Positions 19,994 through 31,068 are shown, counted from the first letter of the stretch. The stretch: DNA of 64,000 nt from Limisphaera sp. (GCA_025057755.1 JANWVC010000003.1:248001-312000), one strand, 5' to 3'. The notes: generated by a model from the letters alone, not told the origin. Numbers and translations are program-made.

Positions 19994-21315
19994 GACCGTC
20001 GCCCCCTCATTCTCAAGGGGCTGAACTTTGCCCGGCTTCAACCCCCCGCGTCCTTAATGAAGGCCGGGAGGATGCCGCAGCCCAGCGCTCTGATCTGGAG
20101 TGGTCGCGGCTGCGGGATGATTTTCCCATCTTGCACCAGACGGTGCATGGCAAACCTCTCATCTATTTTGACAACGCTGCCACGAGCCAAAAGCCGCGAG
20201 TCGTCATCGAGGCCCTATGCCGCTTCTACGAGCGGGACAATGCCAATGTGCATCGGGGCATTCATGAGTTGAGCAACCGTGCCACCCAGGCCTATGAAGG
20301 GGCGCGCGCCCGCGTGGCTCGCTTCTTAAACGCCCGAAGCGCTGAGGAAATCGTTTTCACCAGGGGAACCACCGAAGGCATCAACCTCGTAGCCGCCACC
20401 TGGGCTCAACAGCGTTTGCGGCCTGGCGATGTCATCCTGCTGACGGAGATGGAGCATCACAGCAACATGGTCCCGTGGCAACTGGTCGCTCAACGAACGG
20501 GAGCGCGCTTGGCTTTTGTGCCGGTCACCGGCGATGAAGGCTTTATAGACGAACGGCGCTTAGAAGAGTTGCTGGCCCCACCTGTGAAGCTATTCGCCAT
20601 GGTTCATGTCTCCAATTCGCTCGGGGTTGTCAACCCGGTGGCCCAGTGGTGTGCACGCGCGCGCGCTCAGGGTATTGTGACTTTGGTGGATGGAGCCCAA
20701 AGCGCCGGCCACATGCCGGTAGATGTGCAGGCCCTGGGCTGCGACTTTTTTGTCTTCTCGGGTCACAAGACTTGCGGGCCGACTGGCATCGGCGTGTTGT
20801 ATGGGCGTCACGAGCTGCTTCAGTCGATGCCGCCTTGGCAGGGCGGCGGCGAAATGATCTTGTCAGTGGATTACCACCAAACCACTTTCAAGGCGCCGCC
20901 GCACCGATTTGAAGCCGGTACTCCTGACATTTCCGGGCCCATCGGGTTGCAGGCAGCATTGGATTACTTGGATGCGATTGGCAGGGATCGAATCTGGCAA
21001 CATGACCAAGCGTTGGCCCAATATGCATATGAGCAGTTGGCACAAATTCCCGGCATCCGACTGTTCGGCCCCAAACGAGGCCGGGCCGGCCTCGTCAGCT
21101 TCCTGCTGGAAGATGTGCACGCCCACGACGTGGTCACTTTGGCCGACCGGGAAGGAATTGCCCTGCGCGGAGGGCACCATTGCACCCAACCTCTCATGCG
21201 CAAACTTGGCGTGGAGTCCACGGCGCGCGCCAGTTTTTACTTTTATAACACCTTCGAGGAGGTGGACCGATTTGTAGAGGTCATCCGGGAGATTCAACGT
21301 TTCTTTGCGCGTTAA
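19990..21315 (+). CDS. sufS: Cysteine desulfurase SufS
   Basis: IYFDNAATSQKP, TRGTTEGINLVA, FVFSGHKTCGPTGIGVLYG (PLP Lys), ALRGGHHCTQPLM; GTG start overlaps sufT stop (start uncertain). Confidence 0.95.
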   Translation: MRPSPPHSQGAELCPASTPRVLNEGREDAAAQRSDLEWSRLRDDFPILHQTVHGKPLIYFDNAATSQKPRVVIEALCRFYERDNANVHRGIHELSNRATQAYEGARARVARFLNARSAEEIVFTRGTTEGINLVAATWAQQRLRPGDVILLTEMEHHSNMVPWQLVAQRTGARLAFVPVTGDEGFIDERRLEELLAPPVKLFAMVHVSNSLGVVNPVAQWCARARAQGIVTLVDGAQSAGHMPVDVQALGCDFFVFSGHKTCGPTGIGVLYGRHELLQSMPPWQGGGEMILSVDYHQTTFKAPPHRFEAGTPDISGPIGLQAALDYLDAIGRDRIWQHDQALAQYAYEQLAQIPGIRLFGPKRGRAGLVSFLLEDVHAHDVVTLADREGIALRGGHHCTQPLMRKLGVESTARASFYFYNTFEEVDRFVEVIREIQRFFAR

Positions 21316-21588
21316 CGACCACCGCTGGCACAGCGACTTCTAAATGCCCCTAACGGTGCGTCTGCTTTATCGGATCTCAAGGTTACCCTAATTAGCTGAT
21401 GGGACTGCGACTTCCTCACAGCTGCCCGAAACTTCCAACTCTGGCCCTCGGACGATGGCTGGCACCATAACTGCTATTTGCAAAGATGCGAAGAATGGAT
21501 AGGGTGAAGACAAGGTGCCGAACGCGGTCGCGCAGCTCGGTAAACGGCGCGCCGGTAGGTTCGGAAACTTGCCACACTGAATCGCCGT

Positions 21589-22335
21589 ATGATCAGGGTG
21601 GTTCAACCATGCTGCCGCGCCCGTTTAACGGCTGAAGATCTGGCGCTCGTGCGTTCCGTTCTAGCCAGCCACCATGAACAAGAGCTGGTTTTGGACAAAT
21701 TGCTGGCAGATCCAGACATTCGAGATGAACTTCTGGATCATCCGGCTCTGCAACGGGTTCTTCTGGAGTCCCCCGGTTGCTTACATGTCTCCACGCGTCT
21801 GTACTTCTACGTCTTGGTTCGGTGGGTGTTGCGCCGGCTGGGCTTGGACGACCGTACCTTGGCCGATTACGTGGCCGAAGTCCTTGCGGAGTTTGCTGAG
21901 ACCGATCGCTGGCGCAAGCCAGTGCCCCAGAGAGCCATCAGCGTGGACTACCTTTATGAGATTCTGGCGGCACTGCGTGAGGTGGATGATGTCACAGCCT
22001 TTATTCTGCGGACTCATTTGGCCAATCACACATTGTTCCTGTCAGGCTTGTTCGCCTCCCACCTGGAGCACCGTAGGCAGCGGCGCGGCGCGCCAGGGCT
22101 GCAATACTACGAAGCAGTCGGGCGGGCCAGTTATCGGGCAGCCCGGGACCATCGATTGGCCCGAGACCTCGGCCTAACCGAAATCTTTGATACCCTTGCA
22201 GAGCGTTTTGACCAGGTGCGCTCAGCTCTGTCGGATATGGCCGACCGACTGGTTACCTTGGAAAGCCTGGATCCTCGCTTAGAAACCACCTTGCGCCATT
22301 CCCTGGGGCCGGCCTCAAGCACCTCAGGAAACTGA
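21589..22335 (+). CDS. Hypothetical protein, alpha-helical
   Basis: Long ORF, natural composition, no recognised domain. Confidence 0.7.
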   Translation: MIRVVQPCCRARLTAEDLALVRSVLASHHEQELVLDKLLADPDIRDELLDHPALQRVLLESPGCLHVSTRLYFYVLVRWVLRRLGLDDRTLADYVAEVLAEFAETDRWRKPVPQRAISVDYLYEILAALREVDDVTAFILRTHLANHTLFLSGLFASHLEHRRQRRGAPGLQYYEAVGRASYRAARDHRLARDLGLTEIFDTLAERFDQVRSALSDMADRLVTLESLDPRLETTLRHSLGPASSTSGN

Positions 22336-22918
22336 AAGCAAAAATCAACACGATTCATGGGATGTCTCCTACAGTTTCCGTAAGGATTCTTCCCATCCCA
22401 ATCGGTTGAGATTCGGTCCAGAGGCCACGCCCAAAGCCAGCATGTGGTCCGCCATCAAGCGAGTCTTGAGGTTTGGCAGCGAAGTCCTTTCGAAAGGAAT
22501 CCGGGTTAATTCTCTATCTCCCGATTAAACGCTACGCGTTGAGCGAAACTGCTTCCTCAGGGTGATCCACCCGACCTCTAGGAATTCTCAAAGAGCAGCG
22601 CGCAGCCGAACACGGACAAAAGCCTGACCAGTTGCTGTGCTCCACCCATCTGCTCCATTAAGACCGGTCCAGCATCGGAACCAAGCATCGGCGCGCCCAT
22701 CGCCAATCCCAAGACGGCAAATCTGGCCAGACAAGCTCCCCAGCACACACACGTGGAATGACACAGAAGACCCTACACCTAAAAGAGGCCGGCCTGTGGA
22801 GGGACGAACCGGTTCAAGCTGATGCAAGATCCTAATCCATCGCTTCGCAACCAGCCGATTCGGGCCTTCCGAACAAAACAGCGGTCTGCGGCCTCCAAGC
22901 ACCGCGTGTCGGCAACCC

Positions 22919-23437
22919 TCATGGAATGCTGCTCCAAAAATGCACCGCGCAGGCTTGCAGCTCGCGTCGCGTGGTTTCCCATTCCCGCTGCAATGGATCC
23001 AGCTCCAGATGGAAAACCTCCCGTGCCCACTGATGCATTCCGTCTTGGGCCGCCTGAAGAAAAGCCCGGGCTTCCACCGCATCGGGCAGTGACCCATGGA
23101 AGGAGCCGAACCACCACGCCGCAGCGGCCGTTAGAACCGCAGCTCCCACAACCGGCCACCAGACCAACTCCCACCTCGGCTTCCGGCATCCATCTGCCAA
23201 GTGAGCTCCGCAGGCGGTCTGTTCTCGAATGGCTTGGGCGATTCGGTCAACCAGATCTTCCGGTGCATCCTGCCGCGGCCGAGGCATTTGCATCAACTGC
23301 CGGTGAACCGCCAACAGGGCACGAGATTCAGGATCTTGTTCCGCTCGGACAGTTTCGGGGCTCCCCTTAAGGCTTGGAACCGACCTCTCTGCGTCCAGAG
23401 CGGCTGACAGGCGGTATAAAATCCACCAGCGTCTCAT
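22919..23437 (-). CDS. Putative membrane partner (candidate anti-sigma) of the adjacent ECF sigma factor
   Basis: ATGA overlap with sigma stop; single TM (WWPVVGAAVLTAAAAWWFG); no ZAS HxxxCxxC motif. Confidence 0.65.
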   Translation of the reverse strand: MRRWWILYRLSAALDAERSVPSLKGSPETVRAEQDPESRALLAVHRQLMQMPRPRQDAPEDLVDRIAQAIREQTACGAHLADGCRKPRWELVWWPVVGAAVLTAAAAWWFGSFHGSLPDAVEARAFLQAAQDGMHQWAREVFHLELDPLQREWETTRRELQACAVHFWSSIP

Positions 23438-24090
23438 GTTCCCAAACGAGGTTTGCAAGAGGTTGCAGCCAAGGATAATCTTTCGGGTGGGACTCCACGC
23501 GCGGCCGAACATGATTGAATTCCGAGTTGAGAGCTTCCCGCTTGTTGGACCGGCCACCATTCGCGTGCCAAGCGTCGCCGGGCTCGAAACAAGAGGACCT
23601 TGACGTAAGTTAGGCTGATTCCCAACGCCTCTGCAATCTGATCCACACGGAGCTCCTCATGGTACCGCAGCCAGAGGGCCTGGCATTGCAGGGACGGCAG
23701 GTGCTGCCGCGCCCAAGCCCACAAATGATCCCAGGTGTCTTGCGCACCGGCCCGCTCTCCCGGATTCCTGCCGGGCGCTGGCCACGACTCCTGTAACGAA
23801 ACCAACTCGACTCCGCGCCGGCGCTGATGATCCACCCATTTGTTTCGAGCAATCGTGAAGAGCCAAGGCAACCAAGCGCGAGTTGGGTAGAACCGGTGTA
23901 GTTGAAGAAAAGCGGTTACAAAGGTCTCTTGGGTGAGATCTGCCGCCGTGTGTGGGTCTCTGCAAAGTAACTGCAAGTAGCGCCAAATGCGCCCGTGATG
24001 CCTCCGCACCAGCTCGTCAAAAGCTGCCAAATCCCCCCGTTGCGCGGAGGCCGCCAACGCTTCATCGCTGAAATCGGTCTCTGCGTCCAT
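23434..24090 (-). CDS. RNA polymerase ECF-type sigma factor
   Basis: Region 2 AADLTQETFVTAFLQLHRFYP...WLFTIARNKWVDHQRRR; region 4 LPSLQCQALWLRYHEELRVDQIAEALGISLTYVKVLLFRARRRL. Confidence 0.95.
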   Translation of the reverse strand: MDAETDFSDEALAASAQRGDLAAFDELVRRHHGRIWRYLQLLCRDPHTAADLTQETFVTAFLQLHRFYPTRAWLPWLFTIARNKWVDHQRRRGVELVSLQESWPAPGRNPGERAGAQDTWDHLWAWARQHLPSLQCQALWLRYHEELRVDQIAEALGISLTYVKVLLFRARRRLAREWWPVQQAGSSQLGIQSCSAARGVPPERLSLAATSCKPRLGT

Positions 24091-24110
24091 GGCACCAGCT
24101 TCACCGGTTT

Positions 24111-25100
24111 TCAGGACCGGGATTGAGCCAACCCTGAGGCAGACCTCATCCGATCCAGCAACTCCGTCACAGGAATCGACAATTCAACCGTCACGACGGC
24201 TTGTTGCCGTTGGACGCGCAAGGCACCGGCCAGTCGTTGCGCATCCGGGTTGTTCTGTTGCAGCGCCATTAATCCGATCAGACCACGCAAGATGTTTTCC
24301 ACCTGGGCAGCCACCTCGTCCCCATCGGTTTCGAGCGTAAACCGGCCTTGTATTTTGCCATCCATTTCCGTCAGGGCCAGCGTCACCATTCGGGATTTCC
24401 GTAACAAGGCTGCCTGAGGATCATCAGGAGCTGCTCCGCCGCCGAGGGCCACACCCGCGAGGACCGCCTGCTGCGGCACGGCAGCGGCAAGCTGAGGGTT
24501 CATGCTCAAACTGGCCTGCTGACGATCCAACACATCCAGCGCTTCCTTCATCCGATCAGGCCGCTGGCTGAATAACACAATCCGGCTCTGATAAATGGCA
24601 GCGTAGGTGCGCGCGGGCACCCCTGACTTGGGCGGTCGCTTGTCATCCACCCAATGATGAATGGTATGATTCCTATGAACCATGGTCTGGTGATCCTTCG
24701 CCCCCTGAGCCAAGGCAGTCAATTGCGCAACATCCACATCCGCATATACCAACAAGACGCCGTCCTCCTGGGCCTTACTGGTACTGTACAGAGTCAACCC
24801 ATGCAGCGCCGTTCGCGGATCTAGGCGAAAAATCGCTTGGAAAGCCGCCAATTTCTTGCGGTTTTCTTCCTTGTCCAATTCCGCCAACACGTGTTGGCCC
24901 AAGGTAGTCTGCCGGAAGAAATCCAAATCTAAATGCAGTATCCAAAGGGGCTCACGCGGCACGTCGCTCGATTGCAAAGGCGCGCCCCACAGGCAAACCC
25001 CGCCCCATATGCAAAGCCAGCTCAGAGCGAACAGACGGCTTGCCGCCTCAAAATGCCCCACCCGTGCGTGCCCCATCATCAGATTACAATTCGTTTTCAT
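24111..25100 (-). CDS. Hypothetical secreted protein upstream of the ECF sigma factor
   Basis: Hydrophobic N-term (LFALSWLCIWGGVCLWGA), natural composition; start inferred at MKTNCNLMMG. Confidence 0.7.
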   Translation of the reverse strand: MKTNCNLMMGHARVGHFEAASRLFALSWLCIWGGVCLWGAPLQSSDVPREPLWILHLDLDFFRQTTLGQHVLAELDKEENRKKLAAFQAIFRLDPRTALHGLTLYSTSKAQEDGVLLVYADVDVAQLTALAQGAKDHQTMVHRNHTIHHWVDDKRPPKSGVPARTYAAIYQSRIVLFSQRPDRMKEALDVLDRQQASLSMNPQLAAAVPQQAVLAGVALGGGAAPDDPQAALLRKSRMVTLALTEMDGKIQGRFTLETDGDEVAAQVENILRGLIGLMALQQNNPDAQRLAGALRVQRQQAVVTVELSIPVTELLDRMRSASGLAQSRS

Positions 25101-25197
25101 ATCACCGAGCATTACGCACCGAGAGTTGCCAAGGTTACAAAAAAGACCAACCCCCCGCTGCTCCCCCAGCCGATCAAATTTGGAGCGGTCGGGAGAA

Positions 25198-25228
25198 CAA
25201 AAAAGGGACCGGCCCACGCCGATCCCTT
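25198..25228 (-). terminator. Rho-independent terminator downstream of groEL
   Basis: Minus strand AAGGGATCGGC-GTGG-GCCGGTCCCTT followed by T-run; 11-bp stem including one T-G wobble. Confidence 0.85.
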
Positions 25229-25260
25229 GACTGCCGTACCGCCCGAAGCGGCCGAAGGCA

Positions 25261-26892
25261 TCAATAATCCACGTCGCTCATGTCACCGTGCCCCTTGGAG
25301 GTCTTCTTCTCCTTTTCCGGGATCTCGGTGATGAGGCACTCAGTGGTCAGCAACAAGCCAGCTATAGAGGCCGCATTCTGCAGAGCCGTGCGGGTGACCT
25401 TCTTCGGGTCCACCACCCCCGCTTTGACGAGGTCTTCGTATTCGCCGGTGACCACGTTGTAACCTTCGTTGCCCTTCCGACGCTTGACCTCTTCGACAAT
25501 CACCGAGCCTTCCACGCCGGCGTTGTTGGCCAGCTCGCGCAACGGGGCTTCAATGGCGCGCTTGACAATGTCCACGCCGATTTTCTCGTCCTCGTTGGCA
25601 GGCTTGACCGCTTCAATCGCCGACAAGCATCGGAGCAGAGCAACGCCGCCGCCCGCCACGATGCCTTCCTCCACCGCAGCCCGGGTGGCATGCAGGGCGT
25701 CCTCTACGCGGGCCTTCTTTTCTTTCATCTCGGTCTCGGTGGCGGCCCCCACATGGATCACCGCCACGCCGCCAGCCAGCTTGGCCAGACGCTCCTGCAG
25801 CTTCTCCCGATCATAGTCGGAAGTGGTCTCCTCGATCTGACGACGGATCTGGTTCACCCGGCCCTGGATTTCAGAAGGTTTGCCATGACCTTCCACAATC
25901 GTGGTGTTCTCCTTGTCCACGATGACCGTCTTGGCCCGACCCAGGTCGCTCAGTTCGACATTCTCCAACTTAATGCCCAGATCCTCGCTGATGAACTTGC
26001 CCCCGGTCAGGATGGCAATGTCCTCGCACATCGCCTTGCGACGATCGCCAAAGCCGGGAGCCTTGACCGCACAACATTGCAATGTGCCGCGCAGTTTGTT
26101 CACCACCAGCGTGGCCAATGCCTCGCCCTCAACCTCCTCGGCGATGATCAGCAGCGGTTTACCCGCCTTGGCCACTTTTTCCAGCAGCGGCAGAATATCC
26201 TTCAGACTGCTGATCTTCTTCTCATAAATGAGGATGTAGGCATCCTCAAGCTTGCACTCCATTGTCTCGGCATTGGTCACGAAGTAGGGCGACAAATAGC
26301 CCTTATCGAACTGCATGCCTTCGACGACCTCGAGCGTGGTCTCAATGGACTTGGCCTCCTCGACCGTGATCGTGCCATCCTTGCCCACCTTGTCCATCGC
26401 ATCGGCAATGATCTCGCCGATGGCGGTATCCCAGTTAGCCGACACCGTGGCCACTTGTTTGATCTCTTCCTTATCTTTCACTTTCTTGGCCAATTTCTCC
26501 AAGTGAGCCACTGCAGCATCCACGGCCTTCTGGATCCCCCGCTGAATCCCGATGGGATTGGCACCCGAGGTCACGAACTTCAAGCCCTCCCGGTAAATGG
26601 CTTCTGCCAGCACCGTGGCCGTGGTGGTACCGTCACCGGCGGCATCACTGGTCTTGCTGGCAACCTCGCGGACCATCTGGGCCCCCATGTTTTCATAGGG
26701 GTCTTCCAGCTCAATTTCCTTCGCCACGGTGACCCCGTCCTTCGTGACCGTGGGGGAACCGAATTTCTTGTCGATGACCACGTTTCGACCCTTGGGCCCC
26801 AACGTGGCCGTGACGGCCTTCGAGAGTTTACTCACGCCGCGCAGAATGGCCATGCGCGCGGCCTCATCGAAGAGAAGTTGTTTGGCTGCCAT
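25261..26892 (-). CDS. groEL: Chaperonin GroEL
   Basis: [59 protein letters not shown]. Confidence 0.99.
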   Translation of the reverse strand: MAAKQLLFDEAARMAILRGVSKLSKAVTATLGPKGRNVVIDKKFGSPTVTKDGVTVAKEIELEDPYENMGAQMVREVASKTSDAAGDGTTTATVLAEAIYREGLKFVTSGANPIGIQRGIQKAVDAAVAHLEKLAKKVKDKEEIKQVATVSANWDTAIGEIIADAMDKVGKDGTITVEEAKSIETTLEVVEGMQFDKGYLSPYFVTNAETMECKLEDAYILIYEKKISSLKDILPLLEKVAKAGKPLLIIAEEVEGEALATLVVNKLRGTLQCCAVKAPGFGDRRKAMCEDIAILTGGKFISEDLGIKLENVELSDLGRAKTVIVDKENTTIVEGHGKPSEIQGRVNQIRRQIEETTSDYDREKLQERLAKLAGGVAVIHVGAATETEMKEKKARVEDALHATRAAVEEGIVAGGGVALLRCLSAIEAVKPANEDEKIGVDIVKRAIEAPLRELANNAGVEGSVIVEEVKRRKGNEGYNVVTGEYEDLVKAGVVDPKKVTRTALQNAASIAGLLLTTECLITEIPEKEKKTSKGHGDMSDVDY

Positions 26893-26952
26893 AGACGCTT
26901 CGCTTGCTAAGGATTTCGATTGATCGGTTCTTCAGTGTTTAAATTGATTCGG

Positions 26953-27246
26953 TCATTCCAAGATGGCCAACAGGTCGTCCGAGCTCATCAGCTTGTACTC
27001 CTTGTCGTCCACCTTGATCTCGGTGCCTCCGTACTTGCTGACGAGGACACGGTCACCGACCTTGACTTCAAAGGGAATCCGTTTGCCATTTTCGTCCAGC
27101 TTGCCCGTGCCGAGGGCACGAACAATGCCTTCCTGAGGTTTCTCCTTGGCGGTATCAGGAATGATGATACCACCCTTCTTCACTTCCTTCTCTTCGACCG
27201 GTTCGATCAACACCCGGTCGCCGAGCGGTTTAATGTTCAGTGCCAT
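26953..27246 (-). CDS. groES: Co-chaperonin GroES
   Basis: [40 protein letters not shown]. Confidence 0.98.
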   Translation of the reverse strand: MALNIKPLGDRVLIEPVEEKEVKKGGIIIPDTAKEKPQEGIVRALGTGKLDENGKRIPFEVKVGDRVLVSKYGGTEIKVDDKEYKLMSSDDLLAILE

Positions 27247-27402
27247 AGTTGACTTATGTCCACGTATCCAACGGTTCAGGGTTTGCTTCAGTCCTTCTCC
27301 CGCCGCAAACCCCACGGCGGGCAATCGCGCCGGCACCGCCAAACCGGGCGGAGCCGATCCACCATCGCCCCGGCTCGTCTGACCGGAGCGTCCGGGAAAA
27401 CT

Positions 27403-29349
27403 TCACTTTTTGTCGTCCACCACTTCGGCGTCGATGATCGGGCCCTCGTCGGAACCACCTTTTTTCCCCTCACCTGCACTTGTGCGAGCCGAATCTGAAC
27501 CCGCTCCGCTTCCACCGCGTCCAGACCGCGCGCGTTCAGCGGCAGATCGGTACAAGGCCTCGCTCACCGACTGCCAAACCTCCATGAGTTTCTCAGTCGC
27601 CGATCGGATCACCGACGCGTCATCTTTGCCCAAAGCCTCTCTCACCGCCTTGACCGCCCGCTCGATTCGTTCCTTATCAGAAGCGCTGATCTTATCGCCG
27701 TTTTCGCGCAGGAATTTTTCCGACCGATACACGGCATTGTCGGCTTCATTGCGAGCCTCTGCTGCTTCGCGACGCCGACGATCCTCCTCGGCATGAAGCT
27801 CGGCCTCTTTGCGCATACGTTCGACCTCTTCCTTGGTCAAACCGCTGCTGGCCGTGATCGTAATCTTCTGCTCTTTCCCAGTGCCCAAATCCTTGGCGCT
27901 CACATGCAGAATGCCATTGGCGTCAATGTCAAACGTGACTTCGATTTGCGGTACCCCCCGGGGAGCAGGCGGGATGTCTGTCAAGGTAAACCGACCAATG
28001 GTCTTGTTGTCCCGTGCCATGGGACGTTCACCCTGCAAGACATGAATCTCCACGCTGGTCTGGTTGTCACTGGCTGTGGAGAAAATCTCCGATTTCCGAG
28101 TCGGAATGGTTGTGTTCCGCTCGATGAGCTTGGTAAACACACCCCCAAGCGTTTCAATCCCCAATGACAGCGGCGTTACGTCCAACAGCAGAACATCCTT
28201 GACCTCACCCTTCAGTACGCCTCCCTGAATCGCAGCCCCTACAGCCACGACTTCGTCCGGATTGACCCCTTGATGCGGTTGCTTCCCAATGAGGCGCCGG
28301 GCTGTTTCCACCACTTTGGGCATTCGCGTCATCCCACCCACGAGCACAAGCTCATCCACATCGTCCGGCTTCAATCCAGCATCGCGCAAACAGGCTTGAA
28401 CAGGCCCCACCGTTCGCTCGAACAGGTCTTCGCAAAGCTGCTCCAGCTTGGCCCGGGTCAGCTTCATACTAATGTGCTTGGGCCCCGACGCATCTGCCGT
28501 AATAAACGGCAGGTTGATCTCGTACACTTGGGCAGAACTCAGGGCAATCTTGGCCTTCTCAGCCTCTTCTTTGATGCGTTGTAAAGCGTCCGGCTGCTTG
28601 CGCAGGTCAATCCCGTGCTCTTTCCTGAATTCCTCCAAAATCCAATCCATGATCCGAGCATCCCAATCGTCGCCTCCCAAGTGGGTGTCCCCATTGGTCG
28701 CCTTCACCTCAAAAACCCCATCTCCGATCTCGAGCACGGAGATGTCAAAGGTGCCCCCGCCCAGGTCGTATACAGCAATGATCTCATCCTTCTTTTTGTC
28801 CAAGCCGTATGCGAGTGATGCAGCAGTGGGTTCATTGATGATGCGCAGCACTTCCAGACCGGCGATGCGACCGGCATCTTTTGTGGCCTGACGTTGGGCG
28901 TCATTGAAATAGGCAGGCACCGTAATCACGGCCTGAGTGATCTTTTCCCCCAGCCGCATCTCAGCATCTGCCTTGAGCTTCTGTAAGATCATGGCGGAGA
29001 TTTCTTGCGGACTGTACTGCTTGCGCTCTCCGCGCACCTCCACCTCCACCCAAGCGTCGCCATTCGGGCCTTCCACCACCTTGTAGGGCACACGCTTGAT
29101 CTCTTCCTGGACTTCGCTGTACTTGCGCCCCATGAAGCGCTTGATCGAATAAATCGTGTTGCGCGGATTGGTGATCGCCTGCCGCTTGGCCGCATCTCCC
29201 ACTAAGCGCTCCCCATCCTTGGTAAAGGCGACCACAGAAGGTGTCACCCGCCGACCCTCCGAGTTCTCTAAAACCACCGGCTCGCCACCCTCCATCACCG
29301 CCATGCACGAGTTGGTCGTGCCCAGATCAATCCCAAGTACTTTCGGCAT
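27403..29349 (-). CDS. dnaK: Molecular chaperone DnaK
   Basis: [58 protein letters not shown]-term. Confidence 0.99.
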   Translation of the reverse strand: MPKVLGIDLGTTNSCMAVMEGGEPVVLENSEGRRVTPSVVAFTKDGERLVGDAAKRQAITNPRNTIYSIKRFMGRKYSEVQEEIKRVPYKVVEGPNGDAWVEVEVRGERKQYSPQEISAMILQKLKADAEMRLGEKITQAVITVPAYFNDAQRQATKDAGRIAGLEVLRIINEPTAASLAYGLDKKKDEIIAVYDLGGGTFDISVLEIGDGVFEVKATNGDTHLGGDDWDARIMDWILEEFRKEHGIDLRKQPDALQRIKEEAEKAKIALSSAQVYEINLPFITADASGPKHISMKLTRAKLEQLCEDLFERTVGPVQACLRDAGLKPDDVDELVLVGGMTRMPKVVETARRLIGKQPHQGVNPDEVVAVGAAIQGGVLKGEVKDVLLLDVTPLSLGIETLGGVFTKLIERNTTIPTRKSEIFSTASDNQTSVEIHVLQGERPMARDNKTIGRFTLTDIPPAPRGVPQIEVTFDIDANGILHVSAKDLGTGKEQKITITASSGLTKEEVERMRKEAELHAEEDRRRREAAEARNEADNAVYRSEKFLRENGDKISASDKERIERAVKAVREALGKDDASVIRSATEKLMEVWQSVSEALYRSAAERARSGRGGSGAGSDSARTSAGEGKKGGSDEGPIIDAEVVDDKK

Positions 29350-29502
29350 ACAAATTCCTCCTGCCGTCGTTGCCCTCTACGGCCACAACGCCATCCATAA
29401 AAGCTACATCCATGCCATCGAAGCGCAAGAATCATAAGTCACTATCCACCAGAAACTTAAAGAAGAATAGTCTGGTCAACATCCTTCTAAGCCCGCGCCG
29501 AC

Positions 29503-29519
29503 TGTGTCAGACTGACGCA
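29503..29519. repeat. 17-bp near-perfect palindrome upstream of dnaK
   Basis: TGTGTCAG-A-CTGACGCA (one mismatched pair). Confidence 0.5.
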
Positions 29520-29910
29520 GATCAAGGAACCGGAATGATCGAAATGTCACACTCCAGTGTCGAGCCTTCCGCCAGACATGGCGATCTTACCAAGCTCTAC
29601 TGACCGATGAGGTCCCGCGATGAAACATAGCCCGAGGTACCGCAGTAAGATCGAACTCCCCCATGGGCGATAAATCCAAAGTACGGACCCCAAGATGGAT
29701 GAAAGCAGATGCCGGCGACGAAATTGTCGCCGAACTTTACAAAGACGTTCCGGTTTAAAGGGAAAACCGTGGTGGATCATTCCCGGACTGATAGCTTGGA
29801 CTGGTCATCTTCGGTCGTAGCTCCCACGCCAACGCGAGGACCGCAACCGTCGGACCGACGCACGACAATCCACTTGGCCATCCACTCAAGACAGGCCACA
29901 TTGCTGGGGC

Positions 29911-30621
29911 ATGCAGGATGGTGAATTTAAGCTCACGGCGGCTGATCTAGCTCGTTTCATCGAGTACACGATGCTGCGGCCCGATGCGACGCGGGCCCGG
30001 ATCGAAGAACTTTGTGAAGAGGCGCGTACACACAAGTTTCTTGCCGTTTGTGTTAATGGATGCTGGGTTCAGCTTGCTCGACATTGTCTAGAGGAAACAG
30101 ACGTAAGGGTGGTTTCAGTAGTCGGATTTCCGCTCGGAGCGATGAGTGCAGATGTAAAACGCTATGAAACCGAAGCCGCAGTGGACGACGGCGTACACGA
30201 AGTGGACGTCGTTTTAAACATTGGAAAGCTCAAAGACGGTGAGCATAGGGCCCTGCTGCGCGAGTTGCGGGACATCGTGGAGGCCGCAGACGAAAGACCG
30301 GTGAAGGTGATTTTGGAGACGTGCTTGTTGACACGAGAGGAGAAAATCCGCGCCTGTCAACTCGTGCTCGATTCCGGCGCCAAATTTGTCAAAACCTCGA
30401 CAGGTTTTGGCCCCTCTGGCGCCACGGTTGAAGACGTCCGTTTGTTACGGGAAATTGTAGGACCACACTTCGGCGTTAAGGCATCTGGCGGCATCCGCGA
30501 TACACACACGGCCCTGGCCATGATTGAGGCCGGAGCGGACCGAATCGGCACGTCGAGCGGCCCAGCCATCTTGCGGGGTCTGCGACCGCCCAACCCAACT
30601 GCCGATACGTCCGCTGATTGA
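29911..30621 (+). CDS. deoC: Deoxyribose-phosphate aldolase
   Basis: HEVDVVLNIGKLKDGE, KVILETCLLT, FVKTSTGF Schiff-base Lys motif. Confidence 0.95.
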   Translation: MQDGEFKLTAADLARFIEYTMLRPDATRARIEELCEEARTHKFLAVCVNGCWVQLARHCLEETDVRVVSVVGFPLGAMSADVKRYETEAAVDDGVHEVDVVLNIGKLKDGEHRALLRELRDIVEAADERPVKVILETCLLTREEKIRACQLVLDSGAKFVKTSTGFGPSGATVEDVRLLREIVGPHFGVKASGGIRDTHTALAMIEAGADRIGTSSGPAILRGLRPPNPTADTSAD

Positions 30622-31068
30622 ATGAATCTCGTCCTCCGCGAAAGGCGGCGTTCCTTGCTCTTAACCTCCAGCTAGGTTCATCGAAACGAGTCTCATGGAA
30701 CTCCAGTGGTTCCGGCACAGGCTTGAACCATCCCTGGCCAATGCCGCCCGGCGTTGAACGGAGGTCAAGAAAACCGGCCTTTTGCCATTTTTTGGACTCC
30801 ATGTTAGAAACCGCTCCAAAAAAGGATCCGGGCGGGAGGCAATGGCCTGGGGCGGGACAATGATCAACGCGAAGCGTCATTGGGTTGCCCGAGGCTCAGC
30901 CGATTGCAGCTCATACTCTCTGACCACAGCGGACGGCTTGCTGACTAAAACACTTGGTTCAGAAACCACACCGCCCGTAACGTGCTCAATGTGTCTCCTC
31001 CCCCTTCATGGGCGTTTCGGGATATCGCTTGCCCGCTTCTTAACCACCTTGCGGTCCTTTCCCCACTC

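Noticed and set aside
25288-26910. 540-aa plus-strand ORF covering almost all of groEL
   Set aside because: Antisense shadow ORF caused by codon bias of the highly conserved groEL; translation is His/Gly/Leu-rich with no domain.
30476-30880. 134-aa minus ORF after deoC
   Set aside because: Overlaps the deoC C-terminus antisense and has no natural protein-like sequence.
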